The translations under genes and the position numbers were made by a program. Positions 1 through 6,358 of a DNA stretch of 12,179 nt are shown in pieces. The notes beneath the pieces were generated by a model. The model was not told where the DNA came from. It saw nothing but the letters and a program-made list of their open reading frames with translations, and searched no databases. This DNA is from an uncultured Balneolaceae bacterium (GTDB lineage Bacteria > Bacteroidota > Rhodothermia > Balneolales > Balneolaceae): contig CALKWT010000292.1 of NCBI GenBank assembly GCA_938003885.1, forward strand, positions 1-12,179, given 5' to 3'. Positions within the stretch are counted from its first letter, which is position 1. Every line of letters begins with the position of its first letter.

Positions 1-75
1 ATACGCGAAATTCAGCAGGCAAGTTCAGGCGATCCTGCTTCTACAGATGGTATGATAAAGAGCGTGGCGAGTTGA
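1..75 (+). CDS. possible 3' end of an unidentified rightward gene
   Basis: From the window edge, frame 1 reads 24 codons ending in SVAS and a TGA at 73-75, with ordinary, mixed codon use (IREIQQASSGDPASTDG...). Frame 3 is also open, giving a Lys/Glu-rich tail ending in KKKEEG and a TAA at 93-95, so the frame cannot be settled from so short a piece. Either would be the C-terminus of a gene entering from the left and converging on ccmF. A minus-strand 38-codon frame (12-128) rich in Leu is most easily read as the antisense of the Lys/Glu codons and has no ribosome binding site. No product can be named. Confidence 0.25.
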   Translation: MREIQQASSGDPASTDGMIKSVAS

Positions 76-198
76 AGAAAAAGGAGGAGGGATAAGAGAT
101 ACCCTCCCCCGAAGAACCCCGTTATCATGAGTGGAGCTTCTGCTGAAAAAGAGAAAGAGGCGACAGCGCAGCTGACCTCCTGAAACCGGCTTTATAGA

Positions 199-242
199 GG
201 GCTCAAGAAGATTGAATCGGTTTGGCTCTCAAGCTTTAGCCC
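199..242 (-). terminator. weak inverted repeat just after ccmF
   Basis: Arms at 199-207 and 234-242 pair over nine bases with one mismatch (GGGCTCAAG against CTTTAGCCC). The repeat starts four bases beyond the ccmF stop codon. The loop is long, about 26 bases, and no run of T follows on the minus strand, so it is a poor intrinsic terminator. It is listed because it is the only structure seen at the end of the ccm operon. Termination there could instead depend on Rho. Confidence 0.2.
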
Positions 243-245
243 GAA

Positions 246-2774
246 TCAGGACTCCGCTTTAGCGTTCTCCAACTTATATTTGTCAGAGGCTCTTTTCTCT
301 CGTTTCCAGTGACGCATGATCGAAATACTGAATCCCGCCATCAGCATGAATGTACCCAGCCATACAACAGAGACAAATGGCTTTTGCTCGGCGACCACGA
401 CGATCCACTCCTCTTCGAAATCCTCATCCAGGCCCGCAATTGAGATTTCAATGGCATCCGCATCAGGTATGATACTTGTAAACTGAACATCAAAATTCCA
501 CTGCTCCACATGCAGGGGCGGTGAGTAGGTAAAGCTCTCCCCATTCTCCGTATATACGGCGAACAGCGGTTCTACTTCATATATTGTGCCGCTGGGTTCA
601 TGCTCTATGTTGAGCAGCGCGCGAATACCGATCTGGGTATTCTCAGGTACGGACTCGGCACTTGCAGGCACAAAGTTTTTAAAAGAGATGGTAAAGGGCC
701 CCGACTGAACAGATTCACCGCTCTTGAGCTCAATCTTTTGAATTTCATCCTCCGCTCCCTCTTCGCTATCCGATACCGGTTGCAGGCCGGCCGCCCGATT
801 GCGTTTAAGATAGTTTTCATTCTGTCTCTCCACATACTGGCTCCCTGAAACGTAGAGATAGATATCACTCAAAAGTCCGGAACGCACATGGGGTTCTACC
901 GACCATTCGATATTATCCGGCCCAAGCGTTGTCAGCATAGGATAAACGATCGGATACATGTAGAAAGCCGGGCTTCCATCAACAGGTTCGAATTTCAAAG
1001 TGTAGGTCTGCTGGCCAAGCCGGGGAGAGTCGGAAAGTTCATAACCCTCGTACGTGACCATATATTTATCGTTGATCAGACTCGGTTTGTTGATCTCCAG
1101 CTGAAACAGCTCAATACCCTGTGTCACAGGGAATCCCTCCTCATCAAATACTTCTCCCGCCATCACACGCTGATTATGATTCCTGACCAGCTCATCAAGC
1201 AGGGGTTCTGTATAGACCGAAGATGCCAGAATTCCAATGAGCAATACACCAAATCCGATGTGAGTGACAGCACCCCCCGTCAATGCCGGATTCTTCCTGA
1301 TCAGTTTGATCAGGGCCGTTCCGTTCCCTATCACGGCAAACCACCCTGCAAATAGATAGATCATGTAATAGAGGTCCCGGACATCTCCCAGAACGATCGA
1401 GAGAATGGTTACGATAGAGGTCAGGATCAGAGGCATCACCAGAGACCCGGCAAGACTTTCCCAGTCATGTTTTTCCCAAAACAGATACTGGCCGATGACC
1501 GTTGCCAATGCGATGATGATAGCCAGAGGCATGCTCCAGCTGTTGTAGAAACTAATCTCGGGAGGTGTCGGGTTGGGAACAAAGAGCTTACCCAGAATCG
1601 GTGAGCTGGTACCGATAATAATGACCAGGCCGAGAATGAAGAGCAGTATCGCTCCTGTAAATGTGAAAAATTCCTTGCTCAGAATCTTGGATTCTGTTTC
1701 CGGAGTAGGCAGATCCCGATATCTGTAGAGGTAGAATCCGATCCCCATTCCTGCAATGACCAAGATAAAAATCAGCAGCTGATTGTACAGGCCCAGATCT
1801 ACGAAACTGTGGACTGATTGATCAGCAAGCACACCCGAACGGGTCAGGAACACCTGGTAGATGATGAATATATATGCCAGGATGGCGAAAAAGAGTGCCG
1901 CTTTATGAGCTCTCTGGCTTTTCCTCTGGATGATCATGGCATGAATTCCGGCCGTACCGACCAACCAGGGCACAAGCGATGCGTTCTCCACAGGGTCCCA
2001 GGCCCAGTATCCTCCGAAAGAGAGCGTCTCGTAGGCCCAGTATCCGCCAAGAAATATGGCAGTCAGCAGACAGAGGTTTGCACCGAGGGTCCAGGGAAGT
2101 GCAGGCCGTATCCATTCGTGGTATTTCCGGGTCCACAGAGAGGCTATCGCAAAGGCGAACGGAACTGTCATGAGGGAGAAGCCAAGGAAAATAATAGGCG
2201 GATGAATCATCATCCATGGACTTTTCAAAAGGTCATTCAGCCCAGAGCCATCGGCTGGTGTGAAATTGGGATTCGCCTGAATGAAGGGGGCATTCGGCAT
2301 CTCCTGTGCGATTGTCCGGAACGGAGAAGCCCCAATTTTAAACATTCCCAGATCCCATCCCACAATCATGGAGAGCAGGAAGAGTTGTGTCAATGCCATG
2401 ACGAACATGACAGGCGCTTTGTAAGGCTTTCGGGTCCATGCGATCAGCCCGAAGCCAACCAGGGTGGAAAAGAGTGTCCAGAGTAGAAAACTACCCTCTT
2501 GGCCGCCATAGAAAGCAGAGAAAAGATACTGGGTTTCCAGATCCAGGCTGGTATAGTTCCAGACATAATAGTACTGAAACTGATGTGTCATGATCAGGTA
2601 GATCAAGGCAACAGAGGTACCCAGGATCAGGATCCCCTTGATTCCCCACAGCCATCCGGCAGCCTTTTCGAGTCGATTGTTGCCCTTATACGAGGAAACT
2701 GCATAAAACAACAGAATGACAAATATCAGTATAAACGCAACATTAAGCAGCAAACTACCGATTTGTGCAATCAT
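246..2774 (-). CDS. ccmF: CcmF/CcsA-family cytochrome c heme lyase subunit
   Basis: An 842-aa multi-pass inner-membrane protein that takes heme from holo-CcmE and attaches it to apocytochrome c in the periplasm. The tryptophan-rich WWD domain is intact at about residues 254-271 (GGYWAWDPVENASLVPWL). The four family histidines can be placed: H191 in HPPIIFLGF (P-His1), H278 in GIHAM (transmembrane heme ligand), H322 in SVHSF (P-His2) and H505 in THIGFG. A large soluble periplasmic region spans roughly 525-795, followed by a last membrane helix at about 800-820 and a basic tail. E. coli CcmF has 647 residues, so this one is about 195 longer, mostly in that soluble part. The ATG lies 14 bases after the ccmE stop without a clear Shine-Dalgarno. 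It is the last gene of the ccm operon visible here. Family assignment is secure. Confidence 0.95.
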   Translation of the reverse strand: MIAQIGSLLLNVAFILIFVILLFYAVSSYKGNNRLEKAAGWLWGIKGILILGTSVALIYLIMTHQFQYYYVWNYTSLDLETQYLFSAFYGGQEGSFLLWTLFSTLVGFGLIAWTRKPYKAPVMFVMALTQLFLLSMIVGWDLGMFKIGASPFRTIAQEMPNAPFIQANPNFTPADGSGLNDLLKSPWMMIHPPIIFLGFSLMTVPFAFAIASLWTRKYHEWIRPALPWTLGANLCLLTAIFLGGYWAYETLSFGGYWAWDPVENASLVPWLVGTAGIHAMIIQRKSQRAHKAALFFAILAYIFIIYQVFLTRSGVLADQSVHSFVDLGLYNQLLIFILVIAGMGIGFYLYRYRDLPTPETESKILSKEFFTFTGAILLFILGLVIIIGTSSPILGKLFVPNPTPPEISFYNSWSMPLAIIIALATVIGQYLFWEKHDWESLAGSLVMPLILTSIVTILSIVLGDVRDLYYMIYLFAGWFAVIGNGTALIKLIRKNPALTGGAVTHIGFGVLLIGILASSVYTEPLLDELVRNHNQRVMAGEVFDEEGFPVTQGIELFQLEINKPSLINDKYMVTYEGYELSDSPRLGQQTYTLKFEPVDGSPAFYMYPIVYPMLTTLGPDNIEWSVEPHVRSGLLSDIYLYVSGSQYVERQNENYLKRNRAAGLQPVSDSEEGAEDEIQKIELKSGESVQSGPFTISFKNFVPASAESVPENTQIGIRALLNIEHEPSGTIYEVEPLFAVYTENGESFTYSPPLHVEQWNFDVQFTSIIPDADAIEISIAGLDEDFEEEWIVVVAEQKPFVSVVWLGTFMLMAGFSISIMRHWKREKRASDKYKLENAKAES

Positions 2775-2788
2775 AAAACTACAGATAA

Positions 2789-3184
2789 TTAACCTTCTTT
2801 GGCATTTACAAATTCAAGCTGGTCGGTATCGTTATATTTGGAAGGGCATTTCATAAGCATTTCATCGGCATGGAACGTATTGTTTCTCATCTGTCCGATA
2901 ACGACGAGTTGCGTTGCCTGTTCAAAGTTATTTGGTTTCGGGCGCGGATAGACCACCTTTCGAACATTTCCATCTTCATCCTTCATATGAAAGGTAAACC
3001 GCATGGTCTCTCTGGAGAATCCGTAATCGAGAGAGTTATCCCAGGTACCGATAACATGCGCCGATGTTCGGTCAACTGCTTCCTCAAAATTCACGTAGGT
3101 ACTGATGCTGTTACCAAAATTGTACATTAGTAAAGAGGTAAAACCAACAATGGCTACCACCCCGAGAATAAGTTTAGGATTCAT
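2789..3184 (-). CDS. ccmE: CcmE heme chaperone, CxxxY type
   Basis: A periplasmic heme chaperone anchored by one N-terminal helix. It receives heme covalently from CcmC and passes it to CcmF. I take the ATG at 3184 (131 aa, starting MNPKLILG), which places the membrane helix at once after a short cytoplasmic end. A TTG at 3208 would add eight residues but has no better ribosome binding site. The OB-fold region follows and ends in FHADEMLMKCPSKY. Classical CcmE has a heme-binding His in an HxxxY motif. Here it is Cys (CPSKY, residues 121-125 counted from the TTG). This CxxxY form is known from archaea and some bacteria such as Desulfovibrio (system I*). The gene overlaps the end of the ccmD-like gene by 11 bases, suggesting translational coupling. 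Confidence 0.93.
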   Translation of the reverse strand: MNPKLILGVVAIVGFTSLLMYNFGNSISTYVNFEEAVDRTSAHVIGTWDNSLDYGFSRETMRFTFHMKDEDGNVRKVVYPRPKPNNFEQATQLVVIGQMRNNTFHADEMLMKCPSKYNDTDQLEFVNAKEG

Positions 3185-3431
3185 TGGTAGTATGAATTGT
3201 TTGTTCAAGTTTGGTTACGTTTTTATCTACTTTAATAATGTAGAAGAGCAGGACAAACCAGATGATCAGGCTCACTCCCAGCACGACAAATATAAGGTCA
3301 TATGAGGCCATAAACTGTATAAACTGAGAAGTTTGTTCTACACCTTCCACGCCTTCCCATTTACCGGAGTAACTTTGAGTCAGCGTGTCAACGGCGGATG
3401 ACGCGGTATCTTGTGCTAATGAACTATTCAT
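3174..3431 (-). CDS. ccmD: CcmD-like small membrane protein
   Basis: An 85-aa protein with a 40-residue polar N-terminus, one membrane helix at about residues 45-66 (LIFVVLGVSLIIWFVLLFYI), and a short charged tail containing KVDKNVTKLE. A single helix followed by a basic/Leu-Glu segment matches the CcmD family, which stabilises the CcmC-CcmE complex for release of holo-CcmE. The gene sits exactly between ccmC and ccmE. Its ATG overlaps the ccmC stop (ATGA, 3428-3431), the tight coupling expected for a CcmD subunit. The family diverges strongly, so the call rests on topology and position more than residues. The extended N-terminus is longer than in proteobacterial CcmD and has no recognisable motif. 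Confidence 0.7.
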   Translation of the reverse strand: MNSSLAQDTASSAVDTLTQSYSGKWEGVEGVEQTSQFIQFMASYDLIFVVLGVSLIIWFVLLFYIIKVDKNVTKLEQTIHTTNES

Positions 3432-4087
3432 AAGTTATCAGTAGTTACAACTTTCAGGGCCTTATACCTCTGTACAATATCCTTAATCCAGAATGCAAGG
3501 CCTATAAAACCGACGATAGCCGGATAGAAAATATATCGGAGCTCAGGAGCGGTTATCTCGCTGAACGCCGGATTCCCTTCAGCACCGGGATGCAGGCTTG
3601 GCAACTGCCTGGGTATAATATAAAGTAAAAATGGGAGTGTGGTCACTCCGAATATGTTATAAATTGCAGAGATTTTGGCTCTTTTATCCGGATCATTGAA
3701 TGCGGTTCTCAGAATAAAATACGCCACAAAAATCAGCATGGAGAGGGCAGATAAATTCATTCTCGGTTCGGAGAATGTCCACCAGGCTCCCCAGGTAAAC
3801 CGGGCCCACAGGGATCCCGTCAAAAGCCCGCAAATTCCGAACAGAAGGCCTACAGCAGTTGCTGTTTCAGCTTTGGTGTCCCATAACAGAGTTTCGTCAT
3901 TCAAGTAGCGGATGCTGTAATAGAATGAGAACAGGAACATGACCATCATAGTAAACCACATGGGTACATGAAGAAACAGGTTTCTGGCAGATTGTTCCAG
4001 AATTGCAATATCCGGTATTCGGATAAGAAAACCTGCCGTAATAACCACGGTCATCCAGATGGCAACAATGTATTTCCAGGGTTTCAA
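3428..4087 (-). CDS. ccmC: CcmC heme-handling protein (cytochrome c assembly)
   Basis: A 219-aa protein with about six membrane helices that loads heme onto CcmE. P-His1 is H40 (FLHVPMW) and P-His2 is H166 (LPSLHPG). The tryptophan motif between them is WGAWWTFSEPRMN at 99-111, where the usual form is WGxWWxWDxR: Trp and Asp of the WD pair are replaced by Phe and Ser-Glu. The first codon is TTG at 4087-4085. An in-frame ATG further upstream was not found, and AAGGAG seven bases before the TTG supports this start. It is the first gene of the ccm cluster here. The region upstream is a divergent gene, not the ccmA/ccmB transporter genes that often precede ccmC. Family assignment is firm. Confidence 0.92.
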   Translation of the reverse strand: MKPWKYIVAIWMTVVITAGFLIRIPDIAILEQSARNLFLHVPMWFTMMVMFLFSFYYSIRYLNDETLLWDTKAETATAVGLLFGICGLLTGSLWARFTWGAWWTFSEPRMNLSALSMLIFVAYFILRTAFNDPDKRAKISAIYNIFGVTTLPFLLYIIPRQLPSLHPGAEGNPAFSEITAPELRYIFYPAIVGFIGLAFWIKDIVQRYKALKVVTTDNL

Positions 4088-4213
4088 ATTCTGAACTCCT
4101 TTTGGATTGAGATAGTCTTTTAATATAAGAATAAAGAACTGCTTTTTTATGAACAGTTTGTGAAATAAAAAAGAAACGCCCTCCCGCTAAATTTATTAAC
4201 TTGTTACTATCGC

Positions 4214-4242
4214 TGTACGCAGGTTGTGCGGGCGGCCGTACA
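4214..4242. promoter_or_regulatory. inverted repeat in the ccmC / PH-SHOCT divergent intergenic region
   Basis: TGTACG (4214-4219) and CGTACA (4237-4242) form a perfect 6-base inverted repeat around a GC-rich 17-base spacer, ending eight bases before the rightward start codon at 4251. It could be an operator for either divergent gene or a 5' UTR hairpin of the rightward transcript. No convincing -35/-10 pair was found in the 163-base gap, and six bases can arise by chance. Confidence 0.25.
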
Positions 4243-4250
4243 ACTGATGA

Positions 4251-4799
4251 ATGATATTATTTGGAAAAAAACTTCCCGATATGCCTGACCGAGTCTTCAC
4301 TTTACGGCCCGAACTTCCTCACTACTTTTGGAAAATATTAGCTGGGATCCTTCTGATCCCTCTGTTTGGTTATGGGCTCTATCTGCTTTTTACCGTTTAT
4401 AAAAAGAGATCCCGTACCGAATATCAGCTTTCTGACCGGTCTATTACCACCATCACCCCCGGCCTGACAGCCGCAGTGGATCTGGCCAATGTCGAAACAG
4501 TGGATATTGTGCAAAAATTTGGTGACAAATGGTTTAACATTGGCACTTTAATGGTCAGGACCGATCACCGCACCTTAAAACTGGAGGGTGTTAAAGACCC
4601 GGGGTCTATTTCTGAAATCATCCAGACCGCTGCAGAAACCCTGAGGAGTGAGCTGGAAGCAGCCAGAAAAGCCAAGGTTCAAAAACCTGAGGCAAAGCCG
4701 GGGGTGATCGATAAAATGAATTATCTCACCGGCCTCTGGCAGCAGGGGCTCATCTCTGAAGAAGACTTCGAGAGAGAACGAAAGTATTTCGAAGAGTAG
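4251..4799 (+). CDS. bacterial PH-domain protein with C-terminal SHOCT domain
   Basis: A 182-aa protein of unknown function. A membrane helix lies at about residues 29-50, followed by a segment resembling bacterial pleckstrin-homology domains of the YdbT/DUF304 type (about 53-135: EYQLSDRSITTITPG, a V-x-L-x-x-VE-x-V pattern, then NIGTLMV). A Lys/Glu/Ala-rich linker leads to a C-terminal SHOCT motif (about 157-182) with L-x-G-L-x-x-x-G-L-I-S-x-E-x-F-E-x-x-K. SHOCT is a short domain usually found at protein termini and thought to mediate oligomerisation. An in-frame TGA at 4248-4250 limits the start to the ATG at 4251 or the internal ATG at 4281; neither has a Shine-Dalgarno. It is the only rightward complete gene, divergent from ccmC and ending 7 bases from folE2. 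No specific partner can be inferred. Confidence 0.8.
   Translation: MILFGKKLPDMPDRVFTLRPELPHYFWKILAGILLIPLFGYGLYLLFTVYKKRSRTEYQLSDRSITTITPGLTAAVDLANVETVDIVQKFGDKWFNIGTLMVRTDHRTLKLEGVKDPGSISEIIQTAAETLRSELEAARKAKVQKPEAKPGVIDKMNYLTGLWQQGLISEEDFERERKYFEE
4344..4362. repeat. 19-base exact repeat, copy 1 (inside PH-SHOCT gene)
   Basis: GGGATCCTTCTGATCCCTC occurs here and again at 6444-6462 with no mismatch. GGGATC and GATCCC form a 6-base stem around a 5-base loop. Here it encodes part of the membrane helix (GILLIP). The two host genes are unrelated and the copy at 6444 is read on the other strand. Confidence 0.7.
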
Positions 4800-4806
4800 A
4801 GTGCGG

Positions 4807-5721
4807 CTATCGGAGTCCTCCTGGCACACCTTTGCATATTCTGCTTACTGCATCGTGGCTGTGCAGACTCTCCAGATGTGCACAGCGCACCAGAAAGTCA
4901 TAAATACGCTCATCCTTATTCAGCTTCTCATAGATCAGTCGTGCGGCATCCTCCACGAACTTCTGATACGCTCCGTTCAGTTCGGCAAAGGCCTGTTCAT
5001 CTTCTCTTTTCACCATGACCTGGGTCTCTGTTTTCAGTGAATCCCGGATAGATTGGATGAGCTCATGTAGTGGCATCTCTCTTTTCAGCTGAACGGTAAT
5101 GTTGGCCACGCTTCGTTGACTATGAGGTATGGCAACAATTTCTCTTGTGGCTCTCGCATGTTCAGCCAATTCATAAGAACAGGGGCATGCACTGCTGTAC
5201 TCAAAGTCGAGATGCATGAACATCGCAAAGTTATCCACTTCATCCACCCTTCCTTCGAAAGAAACACGATAGTACTGATATCCTGATAAACCTGAACGCA
5301 GGCTCTGCTGCTCCATCGGGTAGTTAAAAGATATTTTTAAAAAAGCGGAATGACTCTCCAGGTCCTGTTTGTAGGCATGAAGAATCTCTTCCAGCTTAGC
5401 CGGGGTGAAAGTATCCTCTTTAAATCTGTAGAAGGTTCTGATAATCCGGCTCATATTGATTCCCTTCTTTCCAGCCTGCAGTCCGACATATCCCTCGATC
5501 GCGCTTTCCAGGGTTGTTATTTCTCCTGTCTCCAGTTCAAAACGCAGGGGCAGTTTAAAACCTGAAATACCTACTTGTTGAATAGGGACATTGGCACCTT
5601 CTATCATGGATGCAGGGCCATTTTGCATGTCAGGCAGGCTTCTCCTGTATTCCGAAGTTACTGTAAATGTAGGATCATAGAATCGTCTGATAGTCGTTGA
5701 AATCATCTCTGGGTATGACAA
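4807..5721 (-). CDS. folE2: GTP cyclohydrolase I type IB (FolE2)
   Basis: A 304-aa cytosolic enzyme that converts GTP to 7,8-dihydroneopterin triphosphate and formate, the entry step to folate, queuosine-type and biopterin-type pterins. Family signatures occur in order: LPDMQN (29-34), GINMSR (87-92), SSACPCSYELAEH (176-188) carrying the metal/catalytic Cys and His region, HSQRS (200-204), and KREDEQAFAE (238-247) followed by KFVEDAAR. Length is at the long end for FolE2. The longest frame begins at a TTG (5721); an in-frame TAA lies just upstream. An ATG six codons later (5706) is equally possible, and neither has a clear ribosome binding site. It starts 9 bases after the PTPS/QueD stop, so the two are almost certainly cotranscribed. 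FolE2 is metal-promiscuous and in some bacteria replaces zinc-dependent FolE. Confidence 0.95.
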   Translation of the reverse strand: MSYPEMISTTIRRFYDPTFTVTSEYRRSLPDMQNGPASMIEGANVPIQQVGISGFKLPLRFELETGEITTLESAIEGYVGLQAGKKGINMSRIIRTFYRFKEDTFTPAKLEEILHAYKQDLESHSAFLKISFNYPMEQQSLRSGLSGYQYYRVSFEGRVDEVDNFAMFMHLDFEYSSACPCSYELAEHARATREIVAIPHSQRSVANITVQLKREMPLHELIQSIRDSLKTETQVMVKREDEQAFAELNGAYQKFVEDAARLIYEKLNKDERIYDFLVRCAHLESLHSHDAVSRICKGVPGGLR

Positions 5722-5730
5722 GTTTTAAAA

Positions 5731-6162
5731 TTATTTCTGTCTCTCAGGGCAGTATTCGGCACTATTCCTTGCTGTTTCCAGCACTCTTACGGAGTAGAGA
5801 AAGGAGGACTCGGAGGCGGAACTATTCACAGCTTCTTCCAGTTCATAATAAAAAGCTCTGGCAAGGTTTTCGGTTGTAGGGTTCAGGCCTTCTAAGAAAG
5901 GGACTTCCAGATTCAGATTCTTATGATCGCAGGGGTTGAGAATCTTCTCTTTGATAATCTTTTTTAATGTACCCAGATCGATCACGTAACCGGTTTCGGG
6001 GTCAGGTTGCCCGGCTACTGTTACTTCTAAAGTATAGTTGTGGCCATGCCAGTTTGGATTGTTGCACTTTCCAAACACCCTGGCATTCCACTCATCAGAC
6101 TTGGTTGGATTGTGGAGCCTGTGAGAGGCGTTAAAATGAGATTTTCTAGTTACGTAAACCAC
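5731..6162 (-). CDS. 6-pyruvoyl-tetrahydropterin synthase / QueD family enzyme
   Basis: A 143-aa zinc enzyme of COG0720 that acts on dihydroneopterin triphosphate, the FolE2 product. Zinc ligands are H14 (NASH), H39 and H41 (HGH). The catalytic set is C33, D79-H80 (CDHKNLN) and E129 (VLETARN). NPTTEN (94-99) is the usual substrate-pocket motif. The Cys lies six positions before the first HGH His (C-x5-HGH), the spacing of animal-type PTPS as I recall it, while classical QueD has C-x3-HGH. Product could therefore be 6-pyruvoyl-tetrahydropterin or 6-carboxy-tetrahydropterin; no queC, queE, queF or sepiapterin reductase is in the window. The start is GTG at 6162: an in-frame TAG lies two codons upstream, so it cannot extend. 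It is first gene of the pterin pair. Confidence 0.9.
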   Translation of the reverse strand: MVYVTRKSHFNASHRLHNPTKSDEWNARVFGKCNNPNWHGHNYTLEVTVAGQPDPETGYVIDLGTLKKIIKEKILNPCDHKNLNLEVPFLEGLNPTTENLARAFYYELEEAVNSSASESSFLYSVRVLETARNSAEYCPERQK

Positions 6163-6212
6163 TGTCCTCTAATGGCCTTTGCTTTCTCATTATTCATTTG
6201 AATTTTAAGCAT
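6150..6212 (-). CDS. possible 20-codon leader ORF before the pterin genes
   Basis: An ATG at 6212 opens a 20-codon frame (MLKIQMNNEKAKAIRGQWFT) ending in TAA at 6150-6152. AGGAAG lies five bases before the ATG, a better ribosome binding site than the queD-family gene has. The frame overlaps the GTG start of the following gene by 13 bases, an arrangement compatible with translational coupling. The Shine-Dalgarno is the 3' arm of a perfect hairpin (6218-6235). So short a frame may be chance and it has no recognisable relative. Confidence 0.3.
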   Translation of the reverse strand: MLKIQMNNEKAKAIRGQWFT

Positions 6213-6217
6213 ATTTG

Positions 6218-6235
6218 CTTCCTTTCTGAAGGAAG
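6218..6235 (-). promoter_or_regulatory. hairpin sequestering a Shine-Dalgarno in the pterin leader
   Basis: On the minus strand CTTCCTT and AAGGAAG form a perfect 7-base stem with a 4-base loop (CAGA). The 3' arm is the Shine-Dalgarno of the 20-codon ORF that begins six bases later. This is seen directly; a role in translational control is inference. No T-run follows, so it is not a terminator. No preQ1 or other known aptamer consensus was recognised. Confidence 0.4.
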
Positions 6236-6301
6236 ACATTCACCAAACCAACAACGATCTGCTCCGAATTCATCAGATATTTTTGCAATTTCTGACTTGC
6301 C

Positions 6302-6358
6302 AAAAATCCCGTTAAACAGTATACCGGCATTCCAGTAAAACCGGCTCCCCTGTTTAAC
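6302..6358 (-). terminator. likely intrinsic terminator of ftsH
   Basis: A perfect 9-base inverted repeat, GTTAAACAG (6311-6319) and CTGTTTAAC (6350-6358), encloses a smaller CCGG-based hairpin. On the minus strand the stem is followed after four bases by TTTTT (6306-6302). The ftsH stop codon TAA lies within the first arm, so the terminator begins inside the gene. The long internal loop makes it less typical than the terminator at 9921-9959. Confidence 0.6.

Noticed and set aside
12..128. A 38-codon Leu-rich minus-strand frame resembling a signal peptide after ccmF
   Set aside because: It has no ribosome binding site and its hydrophobic stretch is the antisense of a Lys/Glu-rich frame on the plus strand; best read as a shadow.
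1818..2486. Long plus-strand open frame (222 codons) inside ccmF
   Set aside because: It is antisense to conserved CcmF sequence including the WWD motif, has a low-complexity composition, and is a shadow of the real gene.
6168..6353. A minus-strand open frame of about 57 codons in the ftsH-to-pterin gap, containing plausible protein-like text
   Set aside because: It contains no ATG, GTG or TTG and starts after a stop within ftsH; no gene can be supported without a start codon.
6163..6353. Possible preQ1 riboswitch before the QueD-family gene
   Set aside because: No preQ1 aptamer consensus was found; the hairpin there lacks the required loop and A-rich tail.
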